Notes: generated by a model not told the origin, from the letters alone. 64,000 bases of DNA from Sialis fuliginosa (GCA_961205875.1 OY540813.1:9519001-9583000), one strand, 5' to 3'; positions 13,380 through 23,430 are shown, counted from the stretch's first letter. Program-made: numbers and translations.

Positions 13380-13411
13380 GTTTCGTCACACATTGCAGTG
13401 GACATCTTCAG
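13380..13411 (-). ncRNA. Hammerhead-ribozyme-like core, left arm
   Basis: On the minus strand CTGAAGA (13411 down to 13405) is followed by GTCCAC / GTGTGAC, which can form stem II with one bulge and a six-base loop, then GAAAC (13384 down to 13380). This fits the CUGANGA ... GAAA core. Stem III would be minimal (AC/GU followed by UU), as in the dimer-type hammerheads of Penelope-like elements. Activity is not shown. Confidence 0.4.
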
Positions 13412-13443
13412 GGTTCTTCCAAAAATGCACATTTAGAAGAGCC

Positions 13444-13475
13444 CTGAAGATGTCCACTGCAATGTGTGACGAAAC
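13444..13475 (+). ncRNA. Hammerhead-ribozyme-like core, right arm
   Basis: On the plus strand CTGAAGA (13444-13450), a foldable stem-loop (13451-13470) and GAAAC (13471-13475) are followed by GTTG. It is the mirror of the left-arm motif. Stem II pairs GTC with GAC and CAC with GTG. Confidence 0.4.
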
Positions 13476-13969
13476 GTTGACCGATAACACGACCAGACCG
13501 ACACGGCTTACACTCAAAAGCCAAGATCGTGCCTTTTATTTTGTTTGTGTTTTTTCTCCAGTAATGAATAAAGTAAAACCAGTAATGATAAGTACTACGA
13601 CGTCAAATTTGAAACAATGTAAAGCAGTTGATATGATAATATAATAAATAATAAATAAATTATACTAATAATTAATTTAAATATCCACCATTTTGACACC
13701 TATTGGCCGATTGTCATCAAATCACGCTGTGAAATAGTTAAATGTATATAGATTAATATTCAGAAATGGTAGTAATCAAATATCAAAAAATTTAGTACAT
13801 TTAATTAAAAATAGCCATAACTGGGGTCATATCCAAGACTGGTGCCAGTACCTTATGTAATTTTTAATATTTTCCAATTTTTATATCAGAATATTTTCGA
13901 TAAAAAAAATAAAAATTGTGAAGTACATACTTACATTCATTTAATTAGATATTACAATAATATACTTAT

Positions 13970-15193
13970 TAGGGCATGTAAACCGGTTTTAACCGACACC
14001 GGTTAACCGGTTTTTTGTTAAAATTTACCAAAACCGTAAAACCGGGTTTTTCCCGAAGAACCGAAAGTCAATTATATATATATTTTTTTGTTTCTTTAAG
14101 TGACAAATAATTTTATTTTTTTACTGTTATTCATGAAGTATTTATGTTGTGAATTTATTTAAATTAAAAAAGGGGGACATCTATAAAATAACGCGTAATG
14201 TGTAAATAAAAATTTTATAGCGGAGTAAATGGAATTTGAGAGTCATTCCTGAAGTATATAATAATATGTTAATAAAGGAGATTATACCATTTCAAGTTCA
14301 AATTTAGAATAATTTTCAAATTGAGAATTGTAAATTCCACATTTGAGATGAAAATAAATAAACAATTTATTTCAATATAATATAATGTTTTATAAAATAA
14401 AATATATTTGCTATAGCTGCAATTATGGCCTCCACATACTATCACGAGCTCCTGTTGAATTATTGGCGAACCCCATAAGAAATTTTTTCTTGTCCAGCCT
14501 TTTTTTCGGTCATTCAATTAATAATTTAAATACGTAAATATACCATTCACTGATTTTTATTTTTGCTCGCCGGGCCAGATCCCCCTTAATCCTAGACTCC
14601 CAGGCTAGAGTCTTGTATAGGGTTGCAATTATTATTTAACTTATTATTGTTACGAATATTTATTAATAAAGTTAACATATATTAAATATTTTTAATTTTA
14701 TTTAAAATCAGGCTACTATTGTCCAAATTAACAAATCATAATTAATGCATCATATAATTATATATCATGAGTGACATATCGGATATAATTAACAATAATT
14801 TTCGTGATATTTTCTCGTACAATATTTTTTAGCTACTGTAAACGAAACTCAGTTTGAGTCATATTTACTGTCTTCACCTAGATCACTTTTAGTACTAGCT
14901 TTTAAACTAACTTTACCAATTTAAAATTAATAGTTCCCAATTTGCAGTTGATAAGTCTCAATTTGAAATTGATTATTTACAGTTTGAAATTGAATAGTCT
15001 CAATTTGAACTTGAAAAGGTATAGTTAAATAAGTTTTATTTTTTTAATATTAAAATATTATTTTATTTAAATAGTTTAAAACATTTTTTAAACTTAATTG
15101 AAAAACCCGACTAAAAACCGGTTAACCGGTTTTTCACTTTATGAAAAACCGAAAACCGGTTTTTGTAATTTTATCGGGTTTTTGTATGCCCTA
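13970..15193. mobile_element. Non-autonomous hAT element, 1224 bp
   Basis: Starts TAGGGCATGTAAA and ends TTTGTATGCCCTA (inverted TAGGGCATACAAA). A perfect 8-bp target duplication, ATACTTAT, flanks it (13962-13969 and 15194-15201). TIRs and an 8-bp duplication are diagnostic of the hAT superfamily. Both ends carry repeated AACCGG/CCGGTT words (about 13982-14050 and 15108-15165), the usual layout of subterminal transposase-binding repeats. The interior has CAATTTGAAATTGA-type short repeats near the right end (about 14930-15018) and the inverse words near 14285-14350. An 82-codon minus-strand frame inside shows no transposase similarity. Confidence 0.85.
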
Positions 15194-15201
15194 ATACTTA
15201 T

Positions 15202-16596
15202 ATTCTTCTTCCTAAAGTATAGATTTGCAGTTAGTCATATAGCCAACAGTAATTGAAAAATGGTATTTTAACAACATAGATACATACATTATGTATATAT
15301 TTATTCTATGCATCACTCACAATACAATACAATTTAAAACATCGCTATTAATATTTTAGTTTCATAACAATGACCAAATTTAGTTTAAATTATTAGCTGT
15401 AATTAAAGTATTTGACACGCCTGCAGAAGCTCGGGCAGAAGGAATCTAGGGGTGAACAAGTCATTAATAAAAAAAATCAATTAATGTATTTTGTTCTGTA
15501 GACTGTAACATACATTACTTTCTCCGTGGGGGTTCTTTAAAATGTTACACTTGTTTTGTAAATAAACCAACCAATTTAATTATAACTGTAGTTCTTATAT
15601 GATTTATAGAAATTTTTAACATTAATGGAGCTACACAATTATAGGGATAATGGTACAAAGTTAGATACATTTATAGAATGTTATATTTGCAATTAAAAAG
15701 TACATACATACAATGAATGACATACATATGTTATTGATTAAATTGTATTCATGTATATTATTAAACTATTTTATATTACAATAATTTTAGCTACATTCGA
15801 TGTAACAGGTTTACTAGGTACCTATTTATATAGTTTATTAGAAATATCTCACGTTTTTCAAAATCAAATATTTTTTTTCGTATTATACATTTTATTAGAA
15901 AATATAATTCTTAATATTATGTGCATGGATCTATATGTAATTATTCAATATAAATTTTCGGTTTAATTATACCAACTACACTACTACCTTCGATTTTTTA
16001 ATTTTTTTTAGAAGAAAATATTTAAAATAGGGTTTGCCGTAAATTCAATATTAATTTGCCTTAATTGATTCTATTGCATTTAGCTTTCTAACGATGAAAG
16101 TTCCATCAAAATCGATTAAAAAAGTTTTAGTGTCAAATTGGAATGAACTGACATAAGGATAAAAATCTAAAAACTATTTAAAATACTTACAGATGTTGCC
16201 TTTTAAACCACTACTAAAAAAATGTTCATTATACAAACAGAATCTTCAGATTTATATTTTAGTATTTATTATAGTGTGACAATTATTCAAACGAATGTAG
16301 GTATATGTTAAATATTTATAAACGAATATATACATTAATACGATATTAAATTCTTTTCGATTACATAAGATGAACTTTTAAATTTATAATATAAGAACCT
16401 ACCTACTTGTATTTAAATTTTGTGATATATTTAAAAAACTTTTCTAGTTTATATATTGGTGACTTCAAAAAAAAATCACACCAAATATGAATTACTTACT
16501 TTTTTATTTATAAATTGATAATGATCAATGAACGACTTATTATTATTAATTATTTAGTAAGTGTAGAATAGTTACTTTCCGAAACGAAGTACTAAT
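15202..16596. other. A+T-rich non-coding stretch
   Basis: No gene or clear element is seen. A 71-codon plus-strand frame at 15751-15966 is Ile, Leu, Phe and Tyr rich, as A+T-rich DNA gives by chance. Confidence 0.55.
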
Positions 16597-17115
16597 GCTT
16601 CCTCGCCATATCGAAGATACGAGAAGCTTTGTGATCGTTTTAAAATGAAAAAAAATATTCTCCGATTTCAAAATTTTTACTTGATATTTCCGTTTCAGGT
16701 CAAGACAAACATTTTTTATTACGTCTGTCTGTATGTGTGTATGTCCCCTGAATCTTTGTCACACGCATAACTCATGAAGCACTGAATCGATATTAATGTA
16801 ACTTGGTTGGTTGGTTGGGTCTAGCTTGAGGACGGTTCAATTTCAAAAATATTATCAAAAATATTAATTTTTTTAAGATACAACCGCTATTTACTTTAAC
16901 ATATTAAATGTCATTTTGACATTTGCATAGCATACAATTTTAGATTCAGATTGAACAAAAAATTAAAAAATACGAAATTACTATTTTTTCATAAAATTGT
17001 ATGAAAATTAATTGTTACAGTTCAGTCTGTTTTTATTTAAATTGTTTAATAATTAACTACCTTTGATGACTTTAGCACGAGGAAGCACTACGCATTTACT
17101 TGGCAGATTTTTTTT
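16597..17115 (+). repeat. Repeat family R1, copy 1
   Basis: Starts near GCTTCCTCGCCATATCGAAG and ends GCACGAGGAAGCACT...GCATTTACTTGGCAGATTTTTT, so GCTTCCTCG sits inverted at both ends like a short TIR. The head is nearly the same in all three copies (GAGAAGCTTTGTGATCGTTTT, then GTCTGTC and CACGCATAACTCATGAA). The middle holds a 17-bp palindrome, AATGTCATTTTGACATT (16907-16923). No coding capacity. It could be a MITE or a SINE-like element, given the T-rich end. Confidence 0.65.
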
Positions 17116-17785
17116 GTACTAATTATTATAAATTTTCATAAAATGTGTCCTCCAATAAAATGACGGAAGGTCAAATAAAATGCAACGTAAGTGGCAGTGA
17201 TACTGTCAACATTTAATTTTTTGATTATCTTTAATTACAATTTAAAGTATATATCGCTATACAATTAATTTCTGTATATAATTTTCCAGAACATCAAAAC
17301 ACATGTTAATTCTTGGCATGCACGGGGTTTATTAGAATATTGTGTGAGATCAGAACAGCTCGATATATTCCACACAAACGCCCCGATGTAAAACACCTGT
17401 TAGGACACCGCTGTGGCAGCGGCGGCGGCCAGCCACATCCGGTTCCGCTACACATACATACAGGTTGTGTCTCCAGCCCGCAAAACATACCGCTACCATT
17501 ACATCCTCGCCTACACACCCACCGTGCATGATCGCGTACTTCTTATGCGACGCGAACTTTATGTACGATCGTTTTTCATGCGATGTAAGCTTATGTAGGA
17601 GATAGATGATATCTTATTGGTAAGAGGATGTTGGAAATTGAGTGGTATTGTGGTAACCGATGTGACAAAAGTTGTGGGATCTAATTTCGTGAAACGAGTA
17701 GAGCAACTTAAATAATAGAAGTGGGGTAAAAACAAGTGGAAATAGTTACGAACTTTTGTGTTATGCGATTCTAATTTATTTATAA
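17116..17785. other. Stretch with a G+C-rich island (about 17386-17530)
   Basis: The island contains GGCAGCGGCGGCGGCCAGCC and many CA/AC words, in sharp contrast with its neighbours. Overlapping frames of 61-72 codons on both strands arise because stops are rare in G+C-rich DNA; none has a recognisable domain. It may be an untranslated exon, a promoter or a repeat piece. No splice site of note was found at its edges. Confidence 0.4.
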
Positions 17786-18210
17786 CTAGCGCATTGGCCT
17801 GGTGTTACCCGGGGATATTAATTTAATTAAACATAAAGTAATCATGTGTTTTTCTATAAATGGCAGTTCTATGCTCTGACATCATAGAAACAAAAGACGC
17901 TATGCAAAAGATTCCTTTTCATCTTTTGATGTTAAATTTTAGATTTTCATAAAATATTATTAGCCACGATACTGCTCGTAAAAATTATCTGACTATTGCT
18001 GAAAACCGCATTGAAATCGGTACAGTAATTTCGGAGTCTATAAGCCACACACAAACGAACATTCATTTTTATATATATAGATTATTAGCCACGATACTGC
18101 TCGTAAAAATTATCTGACTATTGCTGAAAACCGCATTGAAATCGGTTCAGTAATTTCGGAGTCTATAAGCCACACACAAACGAACATTCATTTTTATATA
18201 TATGTATAGA
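17786..18210 (-). mobile_element. Helitron-type non-autonomous element with duplicated 5' end
   Basis: Read on the minus strand it begins TCTATACATATATATAAA (18210 downward) after a host A and ends GGCCAATGCGCTAG before a host T (17785), matching the Helitron rule of 5'-TC, CTRR-3' and insertion between A and T. The 5' terminal 125 bp is repeated in tandem (17956-18080 and 18081-18210, about one substitution and four extra bases between them). The body has ACTGAACCGATTTCAATG, a sequence plan shared with the other Helitron-type elements here. No Rep/helicase coding. Confidence 0.65.
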
Positions 18211-19224
18211 TTAAAATAACGATCTTGTATTATAAATCGGAAAATAACAATTATTTGACATAAAACTTTTCTAGAATATAAATATTTCAAATTGATGAAA
18301 AATATTTTAATGAGGTAAGTAATAGTAAAAAATAATACTTATTAAAAAGTTGCAGAACTGGAAAGTTCAATAAATGTTGGATGTTTCATATCAAAGCGAA
18401 AAGGAGTAGACTCTTCTCAGTTGCCATGATATAAAAAAAGTTACCATAACTAGATCGGTATCGACGCAGGGAAGAAATTAAAAAAATGTACAAATTATAA
18501 AATAGCAAACATTATGTCGTAGTTTGAAGTTTTATGTTAGAAATAAAATAAATATCTTTTGACATTAATAACGTCTAGAGTTTCAGGCCAAATACTAGGT
18601 GGGAATTTCAGAAACTTCAAAAACGCGCAGAGATCAGTTTTGCGCGTTAGCGTAAATTTAAAATCAGTATATCTCGATACTTAGCGTAGCTATCACCCGG
18701 GTTATGGTCTCAAATTGTAAATCTACGAGATTCAAGTAAAAATCAAAATATATTATTCGTTTTAATGAGTGAAAAACTTTATATTATAAAAAAAAACAAT
18801 AACAAAAAATTGAATTTTGTATTTCCACGATTGCGCTTGTAAATATTAATTAATTGAATTGAAAAAAATAACAGTATATATAATAATATACTCTCTACAA
18901 TCTACCGTTTTTAGTTTTTTAATTATAGTTTTTTTTAAATTGAATAAAAAAATAAAAAGTAAATTTCGTATTTACACGATTAAATTAAATTAATTAATTG
19001 TTTTTATGTTCGTAAAATCATAAGAAATAACTATATTCTACAATACTGGTTATATATTTCTTTATTTCCACGTATTCACGTCAATCTCTCAACTGTGCAC
19101 ACAGTCCCACCCATTTTTTGGTGACCAATTTTCTTGTCGTTTAACCAAACTATTTAAACAAAATTATAAAAATTTACACATAAAATATTAATAATGTTTT
19201 CGGTAAAATGTATTCAAAACAACA
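18211..19224. other. A+T-rich stretch
   Basis: No gene seen. A moderately G+C-richer patch (about 18580-18730, with AAACGCGCAG and TTTGCGCGTTAGCG) may be an old repeat. The rest is featureless. Confidence 0.5.
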
Positions 19225-19227
19225 TAA

Positions 19228-20160
19228 AGGTCGCTACACACTACAAACTAGACAAGCATGCATGATCTATCTTTTTGTACAATCACGCACAATTTCCCTG
19301 ACACCACGACACGGTACAAGTATGCTTAAACAAGCGTCAGTTTGCGCTTGGACTATGTTAATCTCGGATACGATGCGCTCGCTTTGGCTGCTTTTTGCCT
19401 TATCCACAAGAGGAAAACGCTAAAGAAGAAACGTGGTATGTGTAAAGAGTGGATAATGAAAAGAAAAATCTATTCCCACATTAAGTCACTGAGTGAATTG
19501 AAGATATATCCGCGTGATTGGCATAATTATCTCAGAATGAAGAAATTTATTTGAACCTTTTGTCACTCGTAACACCTATAATTAAAAAAAAGATACGATC
19601 ATGCAAGATTAACAGCAACATTGCGAGTTATGAAGACCTGAAATATTCAAATATTCCTACAAAGTAATTCACGACTGACATTTGCTTGTACAAACTTGAA
19701 CGTCTTTTTTTTTTAATTTTAATTTTGTCTAGTTAGTTCATTTAAACAGCTGTTTTATGTTCTGTTTTAATTTAATTTAATTTTTTTTTTTTATGTTTTT
19801 GTTATTGTTTGATTTTATTTATTTAGTTATTTGTTTATTTGTTTGTTTATTTACTTGTTTATTTATTTATTTTAACAAAAATTATTATTATTATTATTTT
19901 TTATTATTGTTGTGTTTTTTTTTATTTATTTATATTTATTCTACCTATGCTACCTTGAACGTCTTTGGTACAAACGTTTAGTTTCGCTTGTGCAAGCACG
20001 GCTTGTCCAAGCTTGCATGATTCAAATTCAATCAATCTTTAATCGGCTTGTACTTTTAAACAAGCATGCGCAAAATTATCCTACAGACGCTACAGACTGC
20101 TTGTACAAAAATATGGATCGTGCATGCTTGTCAAGCTTGCAGTTACGTATGTAGCCACCT
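19228..20160 (+). mobile_element. PIF/Harbinger DNA transposon, internally deleted
   Basis: Ends AGGTCGCTACACAC and, inverted, AGGTGGCTACATAC. The 3-bp target duplication TAA flanks it (19225-19227 and 20161-20163), as expected of PIF/Harbinger. The subterminal word ACAAGCATGCA recurs inverted near the right end. It carries a decayed N-terminal transposase piece (19342-19666), then a low-complexity T-rich tract (about 19690-19960) and no catalytic DDE region, so most of the coding part is lost. Confidence 0.8.
19342..19666 (+). pseudogene. HARBI1-like (PIF/Harbinger) transposase fragment
   Basis: The first frame (19342-19554) gives ALALAAFCLIHKRK, a basic KKKR patch, KEWIMKRKIYSH, LSELK and HNYLRM. 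This is the pattern of the N-terminal region of Harbinger nucleases (basic patch, W..R/KR..YGH, L..EL, Y.NYLRM). Near 19540 the reading frame shifts and the family pattern goes on as EEIYLNLLSLVTPIIKKK. Further on, RLTATLR and SYEDLKYS appear in two other registers before a stop at 19664-19666. Full Harbinger nucleases are about 350-400 residues; here only about the first 100 remain, and the DDE catalytic residues and the partner Myb-like gene are absent. It cannot encode an active enzyme. The family call is from pattern memory, but several motifs in the right order support it. Confidence 0.75.
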
Positions 20161-20163
20161 TAA

Positions 20164-21229
20164 TAGTGTTAATGCCCATACAGACTTATTAAATTTTCTA
20201 CCCGAGTATATAATTTTCTGACCAATGTATAATATATACATATGTATGTTAGTTCCTACACATTGATTCCCATGTATTTCACTGTTTTGTCCCCCGATTG
20301 TGTGTAGATTATAAATACCACTAAACACTACCTTCAGGCATACAACACTTTAATTTTAGTATCAGAAAGGGAAGTTTTTAAACTTCCTGCTCATTTAAAT
20401 ATGTATTGACTTATATTTAAGTATTTTGTTGGCGGCAACTTTAAATATACTACTATAATAACATATAATTTAACATAGTTATTTTGTGATACGGAAATTC
20501 TATACCACATTAACACTTTCCAAGCATATGTAGGGTTTAAATAATTGGTTACTGTTACTTAAAACCGATTTTGGTCTTAAGGTCAGGATTTCGGTCTCTT
20601 TTTCATGGGAATTTAATTTAATTGTTATAAAACTTATATACATTAATAATAATTTTAAAATCATAAGAAACTTTTTTATATTCTTGAATTTTTCTAGTTC
20701 CAACAAGAAATATTCATTTTAAATAAAGAGAACCATATTTCATAATATGTTCCATCTATTTCAGATTTAATTAGTTTTAAAACTGCAGAACTAAATTCTC
20801 TATAAATCACATTTTCTCGATGAACGATTGGTTTAAATAAAACCATTTTACTGATTCATAAAATATTATGAAATCCAAACACGCGTACATGTGTACTTAT
20901 ATTATTTGTTTATATGAGTTATTTATGTAAAGACTAGTAAAGAGTATTTGTGATAAAACAGATTAATGAAATATTAACCCAAATGCATATTATATTTTAT
21001 GTATTTAATACGGTTTCTAATAACGTTAAATTTTAATGTAATATTTTATAAATCAGCAATCTACTCTATGTTTTTTTATATATTATAAAAAAAAAATTAT
21101 ATTTTTACTTAAAAAAAATAAAGTTTTCTAAATAAATACCAATCTATAGCTAGTAACCCGCAATTGTAGAAATTGCGGCAACATAAATTATTAAATTTTA
21201 TTTTTATATGTACAAATATTGGATTCAGG
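20164..21229. other. A+T-rich non-coding stretch
   Basis: No gene seen. Frames at 20143-20328 and 20500-20706 have no domain. Confidence 0.55.
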
Positions 21230-21785
21230 TAATTTCCTAAAATTACTTAGACTATAATATATATATATGTAAAATTGTATTTTTAAATAGATAATTCCTG
21301 TTCCAGAGAAAACTAAGAACCCTTATAGTTTCGCTCTGTCCGTCCGTCTATATAAATTTTATACCGATTAAGATGAAATTTGATATACGGACGTAGATTG
21401 ATAACTCATAAACAAAAATGATAAGATTTTTGAAAAAAAATATTTTTTTGGACCCCCTTCCAATATACAGAAAATTAAATCAATTTTTTTTACTTATCCC
21501 ATTGACTTGGGTGTTTTTAGATAGGTCTCCTAAAATACAACAAAAAATGTCAAATAACCGTTTAATTTTAACCCTTCAATCACGATATATTTGCTTTTCA
21601 ATGAGGTTATCAGAAAAAAAATCATTTCAGAATGTAGTTTTTAATTAGTACTTTCAATTAATATTATAACGAACATTATATCAAAAATAGTTTATAAAAC
21701 ATTTTAGACTAACTCTTTTTTATAAATCGTAGTGAAAATGACTACGGAACCCTATCATGTGCGTACCCAACACGTACTTAATTTT
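21230..21785 (+). repeat. Common lepidopteran interspersed repeat
   Basis: TTCCAGAGAAAACTAAGAAC and ACCCTTATAGTTTCG followed by CTGTCCGTCCGTCT mark the head. The tail reads GACTACGGAACCCTATCATG and then GCGTACCCAACACG. I recognise this order as a repeat very common in moth and butterfly genomes. The 76-codon frame at 21418-21648 lies inside it and is not considered real. The assignment is from memory; the boundaries are approximate. Confidence 0.65.
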
Positions 21786-22314
21786 CAATAACAGAAACGA
21801 TTAATTTAGTTTCTACGTTTTGATTCCTACCAACGAATATCTGACCTTTTGTAATGGCAATAAAATATATTACATATTTTCGATTACACATTGAAAATGG
21901 GTCAAAGATGCATCGCAACGCCAATGTTTACGGGTTGGGTAACAAAAATTACAACGCCACCGATAACAGAAAACCGTAATAATAACACAATATCGCCCGC
22001 GCGTGTGAATTATTGTTTAATTTCGATAACGGACGGTGTAGTATAATAAACAATGGCGTCTTAACTTTTGATAACGCGTCGATTTATTATATTTGCAGGT
22101 CGTGCCATATACATACATCCCGCACTCTCTCTATCTTATCTAGGAAACAAATAGTGTCGTCCTCCACGCAACCTACAATCTCTTTATTTATTATAAAATA
22201 TTAGTATTATCTGTATTTATGTACTTCTATTTTTCTATGTTCAAATTTTAGAGGATTTTTGTGTCGACAAATAATATCATTCTCCGACAGCTTACTATAA
22301 TGTTATATTAGAAA
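21786..22314. other. Unassigned stretch with a moderately G+C-rich patch
   Basis: About 21900-22150 is richer in CG words (GCCCGCGCG, ACGCGTCG) than its surroundings. No coding or splice signal could be supported. Confidence 0.4.
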
Positions 22315-22480
22315 CAGTGACTTGAACCGGTATTTAGTTATGGTTCAGATTCGGTTCGGGTTCAAATATAAATTTTGGTTTGGGTTCAGCATGGTGGAAA
22401 CTATTTGGGTCCAAAAACCGTTATTTTTCAGGGTTTAAGTTCGGGTTCGGGTTCGAGTTCAAGTTTGTAATTAAAAGAAA
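22315..22480 (+). repeat. GGGTTC-rich tract
   Basis: Repeated GGTTCGGGTTC-type words, with ACTTGAACCGG at the left. CAGTGACTTGAACC at 22315 resembles a hAT terminus, but no matching right end or 8-bp duplication was found. Possibly a subterminal hAT region. Confidence 0.35.
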
Positions 22481-22647
22481 ATTATTTTGTTCGAAAAAAA
22501 AATTATTATTAACAAATAAAGCATTTTCTAGGGCGGTAAATTTTTTTGAGCGGCACTTTTTCAATAATTATATTTTGTAGTTTGAATACGTTTATACAAT
22601 TTTTATTCAACAAATGATATGAAATAAAAAAATATCCTTTTTACTGA

Positions 22648-22969
22648 TGTCCGGTATTATAAACGAACTAACAAAATTTGCAAGCTTGCAAGCACTTTCA
22701 AATGAGGTTATGAGGTTTCAAACCTATCTGACAGTTATCTTGAAGTTTCATGAAGTATTTGACATGTTTCTCGCACGCGTGGTAAATAAACACCAACGGT
22801 ATTAAAACAGTGGCGATATTATGGAAATTATTTTATCAGGTCAGAGTCGCCACCAACTGTGTTATAATAAGTTAAAGCATCACTGCTCTAAATTTTAAAT
22901 AGAATTAATAGCCCATTTGAAAGTGCATGCAAGCTTGCCAATTTATTAGCTCCTTTTTTATACCGGACA
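22648..22969. mobile_element. MITE with TGTCCGGTAT termini, 3-bp TGA duplication
   Basis: 322 bp. It starts TGTCCGGTATTATAAA and ends TTTTTTATACCGGACA. The inverted similarity extends for about 55 bp (TTTGCAAGCTTGCAAGCACT against AGTGCATGCAAGCTTGCCAA, then CATTTGAAAGTGC). TGA lies on both sides (22645-22647 and 22970-22972). A 3-bp duplication suggests a PIF/Harbinger or CACTA-like origin. No coding. Confidence 0.65.
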
Positions 22970-22972
22970 TGA

Positions 22973-23430
22973 GAGTGGAAATATGACTACGGCCTATAGG
23001 CCTAAATGTTATAAATCCATCCGTGCCAATAACGTTCGAGAAGTTCCGACTCCCACTGACTGAAAAATAATCTTTTCAATTTAAATAAATAAATACCTAT
23101 GTAATGTGTAATAAAAATAAAAATAAGTTTATATGTATTTGAGTGAAAAAAAACAAATATTTTATGATGGAAGGAAAACATGCGCCGAGATTCGAGTCAG
23201 GTAATATAATTTTAGCAATTTTATCAATGCCTACAACATTATAATTATATTTCCCATCGCACGTTACTTCGTACGCTTCTGATAAATTAACTATAAAACG
23301 TCACTTATGGAATACTGACGTCGATAAATCGAAATCAATAAATAACAATATTAAAAAATATAGTCTACCTATATAGAAATCATCAAGTCTACATCCTATC
23401 CCTTATTCAATTACCATACTGAGAGCTTGT
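22973..23430. other. Unassigned stretch
   Basis: No gene or element termini recognised. Confidence 0.5.

Larger units (their letters stand above)
13292..13530. mobile_element. Penelope-like non-autonomous foldback with hammerhead motifs
   Basis: A 239-bp insertion flanked by the 12-bp direct repeat GCCTTTTATTTT (13280-13291 and 13531-13542). The R2 copy at 45253 carries this sequence only once, so it serves as an empty site. Two arms of about 92 bp (13327-13418 and 13437-13528) are inverted copies. Each holds CTGAAGA, a pairing stem and GAAACGTTG, the hammerhead-ribozyme core known from the terminal repeats of Penelope-like elements. Inverted terminal repeats are also a known Penelope-like arrangement. 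No reverse transcriptase is present, so it would have to be mobilised in trans. The family assignment is inference from the motif. Confidence 0.6.
13116..13853. mobile_element. TIR element R2 (TA target duplication), full copy with nested insertion
   Basis: Begins AGGTACTGGCATCAGT and ends with the inverted ACTGGTGCCAGTACCT. TA flanks each side (13114-13115 and 13854-13855), so it is probably a Tc1/mariner-like non-autonomous element. A second copy starts at 45253. The body holds no transposase. A Penelope-like foldback is inserted at 13292-13530, and its 106-codon open frame belongs to that insertion. Confidence 0.7.

Noticed and set aside
13324-13644. The longest open frame (106 codons) as a gene
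   Set aside because: It runs across both arms of the Penelope-like foldback and into R2; its sequence is explained by the G+C-richer palindrome and shows no protein domain.
17306-17598. Three overlapping 61-72 codon frames as a gene
   Set aside because: Open on both strands because the island is G+C-rich; no domain, start context or splice support.
21150-21180. Minus-strand Helitron 3' end (hairpin GCAATT...AATTGC then CTAG)
   Set aside because: The base after CTAG is C rather than T, and no matching TC start with the shared body plan was found.
22315-22480. Telomere-like GGGTTC array
   Set aside because: The words are irregular and interrupted, and the insect telomere repeat is TTAGG; more likely a subterminal transposon tract.
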